From NCBI RefSeq assembly GCF_001039355.2, contig NW_019775429.1, positions 83,427 to 147,426 of the forward strand: a stretch of 64,000 nucleotides of DNA, in the 5' to 3' direction. The stretch is from Lingula anatina. Taxonomy: Eukaryota; Brachiopoda; Lingulata; Lingulida; Lingulidae. Shown in pieces: positions 43,280 through 55,249 of the stretch. The stretch's first letter is position 1; each line of letters starts with the position of its first letter. Both the position numbers and the translations under genes were made by a program. The notes under the pieces were generated by a model. That model made no database searches and had not been told where the DNA came from. It saw only the letters and a program-made list of their open reading frames with translations.

Positions 43280-43285
43280 AATAAA
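43280..43285 (+). promoter_or_regulatory. polyadenylation signal AATAAA (candidate for CTSC)
   Basis: A consensus hexamer in AT-rich sequence downstream of the CTSC stop, implying a UTR of about 1.3 kb that includes the 52-bp array. Confidence 0.35.
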
Positions 43286-43463
43286 TAAGAATAATTGATA
43301 AAAAACGATTGAACTTATTTATGTCATTTATTCTTATATATTTTTATATTCTGTATTCAACAAAAAGTACTATGTAAATATCCCCATGATCATAGCCAAG
43401 CACCATCCCAATGTGAGAGTGGACTTGATGCAGCATTCTTTTACAACTTCATCCTGGGATGTG

Positions 43464-43700
43464 TGGCTCTCACTGCCAACTTTGCCTAGAATTAAGACCA
43501 TGGTCATGTCACCACTGGTGTTGCTCTCACTGCCAACTTTGCCTAGAACTAAGACCATGGTCATGTCACCACTGGTGTTGCTCTCACTGCCAACTTTGCC
43601 TAGAACTAAGACCATGGCCATGTCACCACTGGTGTTGCTCTCACTGCCAACTTTGCCTAGAACCAAGACCATGGCCATGTCACCACTGGTGTTGAGAAGT
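43464..43700. repeat. 57-bp minisatellite, 4 copies
   Basis: Unit contains CTCTCACTGCCAACTTTGCC and CATGTCACCACTGGTGTTG. Because 57 is a multiple of three it is open in several frames on both strands, but I see no sign of a protein. Confidence 0.9.
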
Positions 43701-44313
43701 GGTGCAGGAATGAGGTTGCACACTTATTGATACTACTTATAGACAGGCACACACATGCAGGACGAGAGAGAGGAATAGAAAATATAACATTATTTTCTTG
43801 TTAAAAGAAGTAGATTAGTATCCACCAGAAAGACATCAGTTCTGAGTAAAAGTGTTCCTTCACGTGACTATTTCTTGTTAAATTGGCAGCCGTGTGTCCA
43901 TGTAAGCAGCTGGCAATTCCAGACCTCTGTGGTATGGAGTCCATGTTGGCACCAGTGAACCCTGGCACTGTGGCAGTAGTCATGTGCTGAGGAGCCATCT
44001 GATACTTAAGGCTGTCCAGTAGTTCTAAAAGTGAATTCTGGTCATTTTCATGACATTTTAGTTTCATTTTTGTCTCTGACCAGGGATGTTCTCATGTTCC
44101 CTGATCTTAGCATCATGGGTGGTCTCTTAGGGACTTAAGTACTCACTACGCCAAGGTGCCCCCACATAAGCCATGCCATACAAACTCAATGTACTGGATC
44201 ACAGGATAGTATTCTGTTGGGAGTCATGTAATACAATCTAATGGGTCTCCACGCCACATACTGAGATGAACACAGACAATCGTTTAACCTCTAATAGCGG
44301 GTCCACTTTCTAT

Positions 44314-47300
44314 TCAGTTTGGTAGATTGAGGTCATCGGCCAAGTCTAACCTGCGGAATTTGTCCACATTGTAAAATCCACCTTTAACGATCCTTCCTCC
44401 AAAGTAGCGCCCATTCAGGTCAACCACAGCTAAAACAGAGAGAAGACTTTCACTGTACTGAAAGCTACAGTACTGTAACATCTATACCAATTATTTATTA
44501 CCAGGCAAACTACTTCACTGAACAGAAAGCTACAGATATAACAATTACTTAGTACCAGGCAGGCACATTGATTTGTTGTATTTCTAAAATGTGGAACATC
44601 AGCTGTAAGAGATAATCATGGATTAAAGCAAAATAAAACTGGTTTATATAAACACACACACACACACATTCTATATTTCCACCTTTAAATCAGTACCTTT
44701 AATGGCAGACTCCATCCTCTCAAACTCTACAAATATTCTAACTGCCTCATCCTCTGATGCTCCAGGCATCTAAAACAGAAAGAAATTAAAAAAATATTTT
44801 CATGCTACTAAATAATTAAGATAATAATAAAAAAAACTACTGAAACCAAGTGTAAAACTAAATTGACTTTGCCATAAAAAAGAAGCATTTAGGTAAGAAA
44901 CTGGTTTTTAGCCCAAGGAAAGTGTGAATTTAATAAATTATTGTTGCTTTGTTGCCATGAGCCCAAAAACTAGTACCTCAAAGATGACACATTTGATCAC
45001 TTTCCCATACTTCCCACACTCGTCTGCAGTCTCAGGCTCCAGCTCCTCGTCTACCTCTCCTGGGCCCACCATGTTCTGCAACAACAAAAACAACAGTCAC
45101 TTCTCCATGTACACCTACCATGACACTTCTCCATGAACAACTACCATGACACTTCTCCATGAACAGTTACCATGACACTTCTCCATGTACAACTACCATG
45201 ACACTTCTCTGACACTTACCACTCACCTAACAGTTACCATGACACTTCTCCATGAACAGTTACCATGACATTTCCATTCCCGTGGCCACCACTTTGACAG
45301 AGACTGTCACAACTACAAATGTTTATTACTGACCTGTGTTACTCTTCACTACCATAAACTTTGACAGAGACTGTCACAAGTACAAAATGTTTATTACTGG
45401 CCTGTGTTANNNNNNNNNNNNNNNNNNNNNNNNNNNNNNNNNNNNNNNNNNNNNNNNNNNNNNNNNNNNNNNNNNNNNNNNNNNNNNNNNNNNNNNNNNN
45501 NNNNNNNNNNNNNNAATGTTTATTACTGACCTGTGTTACTCTTCACTACCATAAACTTTGACAGAGACTGTCACAACTACAAATGTTTATTACTGGCCTG
45601 TGTTACTCTTCACTACCATAAACTTTGACAGAGACTGTCACAAGTACAAATGTTTATTACTGACCTGTGTTACTCTTCACTACCATAAACTTTGACAGAG
45701 ACTGTCACAACTACAAATGTTTATTACTGGCCTGTGTTACTCTTCACTACCATAAACTTTGACAGAGACTGTCACAAGTACAAATGTTTATTACTGGCCT
45801 GTGCTGGCTCTTCACTACCATAAGGTGTCTACCAACTGATAGTTTAATATAGCATTGAAATGCCAGAGATTTATCACTTCTTTTTAAATAGAGTATTGCT
45901 CCCATTCATGACTCACCCGCAAGCAGATAACTTTGGAAGGATTTTTCAACAAATCTGTGGTAGTGGCTCCAGGAATTTCAGCTCTGGCAGTTTCTGAGAG
46001 GGAAATAAGGAAAAAAGTTGAACTTGCATACGCATTTGGCAGGCTTTCTACAATATGTATTTATAGTAAACATGTAACTGAAAGATCTGAAGATTTGAAA
46101 TTTCTCAGTATTTGAGGAAATAAAGTGAAAACAAGCAATTGTAACTGACCATGTATTATACTACCAGTACAGCTACCTTTTGCAATGTCCTTTTCATGAA
46201 TAATTTTCCCGCCTCTTTTGCTCGTCTTCTCCACCTGAAGAGCCATGCTCATTCCCTGCTCCGACTTGCCAAGACCAGAGCCTTCCTTGTAGCCCATCCT
46301 AGCCATGATCTTACTGGCTACAGAACCCCTGAAATCACAAAAATAATACACTGACTCTTTAATGAACCTTTCTTAAGTATTCTATAAAAATAAACATTTA
46401 AAACAACTCTTACTGTAGTCTACAAATAAGCAGAAAAGATGGGTAGTGTGTGTACTTACGCCAAGCCAAAACTAAACCCTGGGGTTGGTCTGGGAGGTGT
46501 GCCTGACCCTGGGGAGTCAATAAAAACAAAATTAATCATTGTATCACTTCAATCTCCTTTGACAATTAAGAATGCTTTAACGACAATAAAAAATGCGGGG
46601 TTGAACTTATCCCTTTTGTCTATTCTACATTTTAAGTAGGGAACAAAACAGAAACTACACAATTTATGAACAATGTTAAAGTTTGTACCCTAAACTAAAC
46701 AAAAACAATTGTATTAAAAATAATAATAATTTAACTAATTTTAAAGATTGTGCATCCCAATTTAATATGATTTAATATGATTTTAAAACTTCTTGTTCAA
46801 CAACCATAAAAGATTTGATATACCATAAGTACATTGATGGTCATTAATCAAGAGTGCTTTATTTTGCTAAAGAAATTATCACATCCTTTCATAAAAGAGG
46901 AAAAATGTGGCCTACAGAAAAGTGAAGGATTAAAGTTGAGAACAAATGTTATTTGATCATCAGTAGAGCTCAGGTAGACATTCAAATTTATTAAACATGT
47001 TTCATAACAAATCTTATTTCATCATAAGTAGAGCTCAGGTAGACCTTCAAATTTATTAAACATATTTCATAACAAATGTTATTTCATCATCAGTAGAGCT
47101 GAGGTAGACCTTCAAATTTATTAAACATATTTTATAACAAAGTAAGCAAGGTGACGCAAGAAAACAGGAAACCCCTGTAATACCTACATAAGCACCAGTA
47201 ATACCACATTTTCAAAGAAAGTAAATGTGTACCTTGTTCTTCCTGCAGAGGTGGCGCCACGTCCTCTTCAATCAATGCCTGGGGAGGGGCGATAGCTGCA

Positions 47301-47425
47301 CCCATGCCTAGAATCATAAAATAACACTTAACATACTATATACACTACCAACTAGCTAGCATATGAACACCATTCTTTGATGCCAGATCAAGTATTTAAC
47401 CCCTGCTTCAACCCCCAAGTTCCAA

Positions 47426-47465
<40 letters not shown>

Positions 47466-50040
47466 CAGGTGCTCTTTATGAAGGACTAGTATAAAGGGAG
47501 CATTGACATGGCTATAAATACCTGTTCTCTTAGGTCTGTCGTACTGGTCATCATCTCCACCTCCTGCCACGCCCCCTGCCCCGCCCCCTTCCATGTCGTC
47601 ATCTCTCCTCCTGCGCCTCCTTTCTTCTTCCTCTTCCACATCATAACCCAGCTCTTTGTGTCGTTCTCTTCTCCTCCTTTACAAAAAATACAAGCCACAG
47701 GTTACTAACACTGTATGTGAATCAAAACAAACCACATGATACATAAAAAAAACAGAAAAAAAACATATCATGCAGAATACAGGGTAAAAAAGATGAATTT
47801 CCAAGATCTGAGATTGCATGACCAACTATGTGTAAAAATGACCTATGTCATACATTTTATCAAACAAGCTGTTCTCTGCAGCTATTCCTTCAATATGAAA
47901 GCTACTGTGTTAGCTAGATTACCTGAGTGAAATTACAGGGTGGTCCATAAAAAAACCACCCATTTTACTTTCCTGTATAATAGTATTTACATATGTAGTC
48001 TTTTAAGGACCACCCTGTATATAAGGATCACATTACAATATAAACACTTTGATCTTCACTATTTTTTTCTACATAGTTTCCATGGTCTTTAAAGGAGAGT
48101 CTCTTTACTTTTAATTGAAAGCCATATGAACATTAACAGCCCATGAAAATATTTTTCAGCAACCTCTCTCTCTCCTCCATTTCTTTTTTCTTCTCATCGT
48201 CTCTTTCACGCTGTTTCTGTTGTTTTCTTTTCTTGACATAGTCCTCATAGTCATTTGGTCTGCGAGGGTCGTACTCATCCTGTACTCCAAGAAAAGAAGA
48301 GGTTGGCTCAGCACCAATGAAAGGTGCTGTTGCTGCAGGGGCTGATGGGATTGGGCCTGAAGCTCCGCCAGATTTTCTCTCACGCTGAAAACCAATAGTA
48401 CAGCTATATCAATTCAAAAACACAATTTCAAAATAAATTTTAATCTTTCTTACAGCAGCAAATACATGCAAATCTCACACATAGTATAAAGGTTTTTACA
48501 ACATGACTATATGTTTATCCATATGTTTATGTTTATCCATATTGACACCAGGGAATTGACCCCAGGAGCTAACCCCAGGGAGTTGACCCCAGGGTGCTGA
48601 CTCCAGGAATTGACCCCAGGGAGTTGTCCCCAGGGAGTTGACCCCTGGGAGTTGACCTCAGGGTGCAGACCCCAGGATTTGATACTCAGACCCTTACCTT
48701 TCCTGTCTGCATGTTGAAGTGCAGTTCCTCAGATGTAGCACTCCTTTTTGGTTTCAAGTCAATGACAGGAGCTAGTGAGGGCCCTGCTTGCCTTTTCTGG
48801 AGTGTATAAATAACAACCATCACATATATGTTAAAACAGTCTTAAAGAACTAGTATTAAGTCTTCATCCACAGGCCCTAGTGAGGGCCCTGCTTGCCTTT
48901 TCTGGAGTGTATAAATAACAACCATCACATATATGTTAAAACAGTCTTAAAGAACTAGTATTCTGTCTTCATCCACAGGCGCTAGTGAGGGCCCTGCTTG
49001 CCTTTTCTGGAGTGTATAAATAACAACCATCACATATATGTTAAAACAGTCTTAAAGAACTAGTATTAAGTCTTCATCCACAGGAGCTAGTGAGGGCCCT
49101 GCTTGTCTTTTCTGGAGTATAACAACCATCACAAATATGTTAAAACAGTCTTAAAGAACTGTTTACAATCACAGCGATTGCCAGCTTGTCTTTTCAAAAT
49201 TTTAAGAGAAGGTAACAATATTCAAGTAATCAACAGTTTATCGATGTGTAAAAAGCTTTACCTTAGTCTGGAGCAGGTTAGCCTTTTTAGCCTGGAGTTG
49301 GGAATGTAGAAGTTTGAAACCAGAAGACCATCCAGCTGAAAGTTGAGCAACACTTATCAATATCAATGTTAAAGTCACTATTTGCTGCTCTCCAGAGTAA
49401 AAATATTTTCTTTGTCAATGTAATCTAGGTATTAGCAGCTTACTAGAATAAAATGCCTGCAAATGAGTATCAAGGCTTCATCTTGCTTGGAAACAAACAT
49501 GGGAAAACTTTGGAGATACTGAAAGACTAAAGGATCTGCACTACAAGAAATCTGCAGGTCCTCCCAATTTTGTGCTTGTCTGAACTAAGTATTTTATTTC
49601 CCTTAGTCTATGCCTAAATGTGATTTATCATTATGTATTGTATTTTCAAATAACCCTTGCTTGCCAGTCCAGACGACCTGCAATATCAAATAACACACAA
49701 ATTATCTGGCATTTCAAGGAGTCAGTTTCTCCATCTCTGTAAAAGTGGAGAAACTGGCATGGGCTGAGACGTTTGGGACTCAAAGTCCAAGCTTATGCAG
49801 GCATAATACTTCAAAACAAAATCTGGTTTGGTTTATACATTGTTATCAAGACTCACCAATATCTGGTTTGGTTTATACATTGTTATCAAGACTCACCAAT
49901 ATCTGGTTTGGTTTATACATTGTTATCAAGACTCACCAATATCTGGTTTGGTTTATACATTGTTATCAAGACTCACCAATATCTGGTTTGGTCTCCTTTC
50001 CTCTCCCTGCATCAACATCCAAGTCATCATACAGGGACAT
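44314..50040 (-). CDS. RBM17: RBM17/SPF45 splicing factor, complete
   Basis: SPF45 acts in the spliceosome at the second step and in alternative splicing. Coding exons in transcript order: 49977-50040 (start MSLYDDLDVDAGRG), 49262-49335, 48698-48796 (LAPVIDLKP), 48164-48384 (DEYDPRRPNDYEDYVKKRK, charged helix), 47522-47676 (Arg-rich, then Gly/Asp-rich), 47233-47307 (MGAAIAPPQALIEED), 46460-46508, 46177-46328 (G-patch: ASKIMARMGYKEGSGLGKSE), 45917-45993, 44977-45075 (UHM start: NMVGPGEVDEELEPETADEC), 44697-44769, 44314-44429 (UHM end with GRYFGGR, the loop that binds Trp ligands; stop TGA). Phases agree throughout and the total is 1254 nt, 417 residues, close to the roughly 400 of vertebrates. 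The start is supported by conservation of MSLYDDL. Donor 48163 (GTTGCT) is weak. Confidence 0.95.
45095..45295. repeat. 26-bp minisatellite in RBM17 intron
   Basis: Repeats of CTTCTCCATGAACANYTACC ATGACA with variation, starting about 20 bp upstream, in gene sense, of the acceptor of exon 44977-45075. Confidence 0.85.
45300..45830. repeat. 67-bp minisatellite, about 7 copies, with a gap inside
   Basis: Unit contains TGTTTATTACTGACCTGTG, TTACTCTTCACTACCATAAA and CTTTGACAGAGACTGTCACA. Ns at 45410-45514 replace part of the array. It fills the RBM17 intron between exons 45917-45993 and 44977-45075. Confidence 0.9.
46920..47140. repeat. 66-bp tandem repeat, 3 copies, RBM17 intron
   Basis: Unit contains AGTAGAGCTCAGGTAGAC and TTCAAATTTATTAAACATG. 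No splice junction is included. Confidence 0.85.
48534..48680. repeat. about 18-bp repeat (GTTGACCCCAGGGA) in RBM17 intron
   Basis: At least eight units of TTGACCCCAGG type with small changes, just downstream of exon 48698-48796 in gene sense. Confidence 0.8.
48772..49150 (-). repeat. 105-bp array of a 3' splice site and exon start, 4 units
   Basis: Units start at plus-strand CTAGTGAGGGCCCTGCTTGC at 48772, 48877, 48982 and 49087. In gene sense each has the tract before TTTATACACTCCAG and the exon start AAAAGGCAAGCAGGGCCCTC. Only the copy at 48772-48796 continues into the full exon; the upstream copies, read as exon, meet TAA about 20 codons later. The most upstream copy is slightly decayed at the acceptor. 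Confidence 0.9.
49821..49980 (-). repeat. 40-bp array of an exon end and 5' splice site, 4 extra units
   Basis: In gene sense each unit is AAACCAGATATTG, GTGAGTCTTGATAACAATG, TATAAACC. The first junction (49976/49977) is the real end of the first RBM17 coding exon; the four following copies are intronic and identical. Reading past any junction gives GGT GAG TCT TGA, a stop at the fourth codon. Confidence 0.95.
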
Positions 50041-50367
50041 ACTTTCAACCTGAAGACATGAATAAATTCAGTTTCAAAGGAGCATCATTTTAAAGTTATT
50101 TACACCTGTATGTTTCATGTGTTGGAAACAAAAGCACAAATATAATGTAAATAGTCATAACCCAAATGCCCTGGACCATGTGTACTGGACATTGATTGTG
50201 GCATGAACCCTGAGTTCAACCACACTTGACAGGTCAATGAGCCACAAGTCTACCAAAATGCCAAATAAAGTAAAAAAAAAAAAATTAAACAATTAATCAA
50301 ATTGCCATTTCATATTCATACACACATACTGTACAATTAAGCTTAGTTCAAAAATACACACACACAT

Positions 50368-50370
<3 letters not shown>

Positions 50371-50419
<49 letters not shown>
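50371..50419. repeat. (TA)n microsatellite
   Basis: TA dinucleotide run in the first RBM17 intron. Confidence 0.95.
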
Positions 50420-50424
<5 letters not shown>

Positions 50425-50715
50425 TTGGCGATTTTATTAAAGTCGTAAAATTAAGTATATCTCACTGATTTTTATCGTGTGTTTAGCAACATAGAAGACT
50501 GAAATAATTTCCTCTGTCTGTAGGGTTCATAGACCGATCAAGGTGACATCAGAATGAGTGTTCAACATAGAAACAGTCGGCCATATACACCATTCAACTT
50601 CAACTGCAATTTTGTCCACTTCCAACGCATTTTAATACTGGGTCTGCAAAGTGCATAATCCTGGGTGGTGTATCTACATATTCTAAAAGTAAGGCAACAG
50701 ACACGTATTTCTTAC

Positions 50716-50860
50716 CTCGACCAAATACCTGGATCAAACTGTCTCGATTGCTACTTTCACATGCCGGATACCGGAAGCATGTGCCTGCGCGCGCACTTTG
50801 TTCATCAAAGACTGGCCACTCTCTGTTACACTTCATACTCTTGATACTAACTTTCAATAT
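50716..50860 (-). promoter_or_regulatory. probable RBM17 5' UTR exon and promoter
   Basis: A donor GGTCGAG|GTAAGAAAT at 50714-50716 ends a GC-richer stretch with an ETS-like CCGGAAG (50771-50777) and a CGCGCGC run. It would splice to the acceptor at 50050, whose exon starts 9 nt before the ATG. The transcription start is not defined. Confidence 0.45.
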
Positions 50861-50869
50861 AATGAATAG

Positions 50870-52955
50870 ATATTACAATATAAAAAGTTGCTCCAAACAC
50901 GTTTAATTATGTCAGTAATATTGCCATGTATTTGGTTTATTCAGCTGGGAGAAACTAACGATGGGCCTGTCTTGTATAGTGACTGCCCAACCTCAGAGAT
51001 TCACAGTTGTTAGAAGTATACTGTTATATATAACATGTTGAGTTAGTCAGAACTGGAAGGAACAAAAGGCAGAGGATAAATACAATCATTTTTCACTCCC
51101 TTCAACTCTGCCATTTGCCGAAAACATTTTTCACAGACGATGAACACAGCAAGAGCAATTTAAAAACTTGTAATTCAAATAAAAACTACACTCAAAAATG
51201 TTTTTGAGCTAATAATATGAAATGAACCTAGCAGATAAACTACAATTTGTAAGATAAACAGTCATTTTTCTATTATCATATTGATAATAATTATAACGAA
51301 ATAAATATGATAATATTAGGATCAAAACAACAAACTCTTTATCCTATATTTACATAATTGTAATGCCAATTTTATTGCAAGAAAAATAACCTGAATAACA
51401 TCATTGAACATAATTACTTGAAATATTACAAGTTGGTAATGTTAATACATATGCAGTACTAAAATAGTTAAATTATATGAGGACAAAGAAGCAAACTTCT
51501 TTGGAAAAAAATTACACCACTTCAACCTACGGTTGGTATCATTTCATAATAGAGAAATCACAAATAACCAATAAATAGAACATTAACATTATTCAACCTT
51601 CATACAAAATTTAACTATTTTCATATAATACAAAAATAGCCTTATAATTTCAAGTGTTCCTTACTTAATACCACATCCTCTCTGCCATGCTTGATCTTGC
51701 CCTTAATTGTTGGCAATATTGGTCATCTTAATTCATAAATGACAAGCTAAATCTGGACTATTGTCATGATGTCCGGCAGTGGTTCTGCTTTCTAGGACAT
51801 AAACTATGGGTAAAGCAAGCTTGACCATTTCATAGAGTGCCATCTGTCATGTCCAAGAAGCAGGACTTAGATAACATTTCATCCTCTATGCTCTGGGATG
51901 CCATTGAAAATATTTTTGAAGTAACAGCATTTCTTCAAGGAATCAACTAAAACAAAAAACAAAACAGCTGTTCCAAAATGGAACACAACAGTTTGATAAA
52001 ACTCAGTAAATTTTGTAATGTAGTGTATTCAATCCAAAAGTACTCTGCATACAATCAATAATAAACCTCAATGGAAAAATATAGCTGCCTTTTCAACAAG
52101 TATATTCCATTGGGCAAAACATGTATGATAATTTAAAATCACATGTGGACAAAACAGATGCAAAAGCAACTCATGCAATGCTTTCTCCATACAGTGATCT
52201 TTTTAAATCAGTCCTGAACATAGAAAATATATCTTATACTGTATTCTTTTCACTGCAAGGACCAGTCACATAGATATTTTGTACACTAACTGCTTCAGGT
52301 ACATAAGTCATGTACTGCAGTGTAGCATTTAAAATGTTTTTCCTGCTAGCTAAACTCAAATTAAGTAAAATTCACAGCATAATGTCTGGTTTATAATACC
52401 TTGAGCTTCTGAGCTAACTTTAATCTAACATCACTGAGGCTCAGATATGACAAGTCTCATGCACCTGCCACTGGAGCAGCTAACTTTAATCTTACATCAC
52501 TGAGACCCAAACAAGTCTGCAAATGTGAACCTGAAGCTGGCCAGTAATGTCTCAGAAACACAACCCAGGGTTATAAATAATACAAAAGAGCTAAAAACAA
52601 TTGTCTATAATAATTTAAAAAATACAAATAATTGGGGCGTTATAATTACTAATATGTACAATCTCAAAATACAGGATGAACAAAACAATGGAGCAATAAA
52701 AAGTATTTACATTTCTTATTAAATAATTATATATAATCACACAAAGAGCTTCAGACCACTTTCTTCAGGTACTCAAAGTATATGCTTCTATCTAAAGTTT
52801 TCTTCACAATCACCCCAGTATTAATGACAGCATCTCAGCAGGGACATCAGATGCCACACAAATTCTGATAATACTATTTCCCCATCTGATCACTTTTAAC
52901 GTCTGCAAGAACTTCACCACTTCGCTGTATGGCCCGTCTTGAAATGGTGGTCCAC
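50870..52955. other. intergenic / 3' UTR of the first CNBP-like gene
   Basis: AT-rich with no recognisable exon. The part next to 52956 is presumably 3' UTR; no unambiguous polyadenylation hexamer was picked. Confidence 0.35.
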
Positions 52956-55249
52956 CTATACCTCTGCAGTACATTCACGGGCAAAGTGACCATAACCTTC
53001 ACACTTGCGGCACTGGACATCCCTCTTGGCATCTGAGGCACCGGGACAGTCCCTGGAATAGTGACCGGCCTCTCCACACCTAGAAGGATGATTTTTGGTA
53101 ATGAAAATACTTCAAAACATGGACTATCTACACCTAAGAGGATGAAAAATGGCGATGAACATACTTCAGAATATGCATTCTCCACACCCAAGACAAGAGG
53201 GTGAATAATAGGGATGAAAATATCTAAAAACAAACTATTAGTTGCCTGCCATTGTATTGGCTCAATCAATGTAATACATTTAGAAATAAGCAGAAGATCT
53301 TACGTGTAACAGGTGTCACCACCACCCCCTCCACTGGGGCAGTCACGGGCAAAGTGACCATTATTGCCACAGTTGTAACATTTGCTGCTCCTCCTTCCAG
53401 TGCTGCCTTCATACTGGGCCTCGGGGCAATCCCGTGCCATGTGGCCCTCTTGCTGACAGTTGTAGCATCGGGCCCCGCCAGTGTCGCTGTGGGCCTCGGG
53501 ACAATCACGAGCAATGTGGCCCTCTTGCTGGCATTTATAGCAGGTCTTACTGCCCTCTGGTGGGGCGTCGGGGCAGTCTCGCTTCAGGTGACCACTTTTT
53601 CCACAAGTGTAGCAGGCACCTGTAAAGATACAATCCATGATTTTAACATAAACATACAATCATTTCTAAACTAATACACTTTAAACTGTATCAAGAAGTA
53701 GAGTAGAATCTGTGTTCTTCATAAGCAAGACTGAGCTAAATGACATAAATTTCCTCATGGAGTATAAGCTGGGCAATCAGTCAGTTAATATGGGAGAAAT
53801 TATCTATGTGTGCATAAGTGTATGTGTGTATGTGTGAAGTGTATGTGTATAAGTGTATGTGTGCATGTGTGAAGTGTATGTGTGCATGTGTGAAGTGTGT
53901 GTATAAGTGTATGTGTGCACGTGTGTTTGTGCAGTGTGTGTGTGTATAAATGTGTGTGTGCATATGTGTGTGTTTGTGCGAAGTGTGTGTGTGCATGTGT
54001 GTGTTTTTGCGAAGTGTGTGCGTGTGTGACACTGAAAGTGCAGTTGGACAAACACTTCTGCTGCATATACCCTTTGTTATCAATATCAATAATTTCCAAG
54101 ATTAATAAGTCAATAGTTTCTAAAGAAAATAACTGGATGTGTTATTTCTTACATACATCTTCTACATCTTCAAGAGGATTTAATACCAACCATCACAACA
54201 TAAATCAGTTATGAGATCAAGACCCACTGTCAACACTACACCAGGGGCATCTCACAACTCATTTTATTAATATTTTCCTGATGTGCTAAAATCATCTGGA
54301 TTAAGTTTAAATACCAAAAAGAAGAAGATTATCATCAGTGGTCAAATAATTTATTTCATGTTAACAAGAGATCAACAAACCTGACTCAATTTCTTTGGGG
54401 CAGTCCTTAGCGATATGGCCTAGCTGGTTACACTTATAGCAGCGGTCTGACTCCTCTCTGCACTCGTAGGCATAATGACCATAGCTGTTACAGCGGTAAC
54501 ACTTCTCTAGAACAGGTAGAGGGGGGAGGTTTACTTAACTGAGACAGTTTTCAGCTTGAAGATCCTTTTTAGAGTGGATTTAGAACAGATGATCTGCTGA
54601 CTTACTGATCTGAGGAGTAAGTACGGCTGACCCCACATGAAAGGAAGCTGCTTAATCTACAATGGTCTCACTGCCTCCAAACATGCCATTAATGGATTAA
54701 ATCTCAGCTCCACGGTTTAATTGCCAGGCCCCTGCTGGGACGACGTGTGTGGAGGCGGGGAGACCATCAGGGGATATTATAAGCAGCTACTATAGTACCC
54801 TTTACGTGGGGTTGGCCATATTTAGTCTGCGGATCATCTATTCTGAATGCGGTCTAAGACTTAATCTTCTTTTAAAACCATTTCCAGAAACAAAGTAAAA
54901 AGTTGCCCTCTCATAATGGTGTGACTTAAAACAGTTGTATTTTTTTTTTTTTTTTTGTATTCCTACTTCATCATTTCCTACAGTCACAAAACTAGTAAAA
55001 GATTGACTTTTTTACATGCATCTGAATGTCAATTTCAGCTTTTCATACAAATTATGGAAATGAATGTGAGTTAGTTGTGATCTGCTGGTCTTACCCCCAC
55101 GTCGCCCTCCAAAGCCCCCTCTTCTACCACGTCCTCTCCCGCTAAAGGTACGACCACCACCTCCGCGCCCGCCACCTTCATTCCCACACTCCCTTGCAAA
55201 GTGGCCAGGTCGTCCACATTTGTAACATACATTTGACATCTTCACACCT
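52956..55249 (-). CDS. CNBP: CNBP-like zinc-knuckle nucleic-acid-binding protein, nine CCHC knuckles
   Basis: CNBP-type proteins bind single-stranded G-rich DNA and RNA through CX2CX4HX4C knuckles and act in transcription and translation. Coding exons: 55095-55239 ([20 protein letters not shown], then an Arg/Gly-rich RGG stretch), 54381-54506 ([28 protein letters not shown]), 53304-53619 (four knuckles: [56 protein letters not shown]), 52956-53079 ([14 protein letters not shown] across the junction, [14 protein letters not shown], ends TAEV, stop TAG). Total 711 nt, 236 residues; vertebrate CNBP has seven knuckles. The exon begins with 10 nt of 5' UTR after the acceptor TTTCAG. A tandem paralogue lies upstream at 59286-61343. 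The nearest vertebrate name is CNBP but orthology to one gene is not certain. Confidence 0.9.
53805..54030. repeat. (TG)n-rich compound minisatellite
   Basis: GTGTATGTGTG and GCATGTGTGAAG motifs alternate in the intron of the first CNBP-like gene. Long open frames here are artefacts. Confidence 0.9.
54576..54862. mobile_element. palindromic MITE related to 20306-20610
   Basis: The left half ACCCCACATGAAAGG is mirrored by CCCTTTACGTGGGGT, around a centre with CCTGCTGGGACGACGTGTG. The outer end GAATGCGGTCTAAGAC matches the ends at 19846 and 37790. Located between the first two exons of the CNBP-like gene. Confidence 0.65.

Noticed and set aside
43370-43730. Open frames of about 115 codons on both strands
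   Set aside because: A 57-bp repeat is open in several frames because its length is a multiple of three; no start context or homology.
53781-54214. Thr/His- and Cys/Val-rich open frames
   Set aside because: Compositional product of the TG-rich repeat in a CNBP-like intron.
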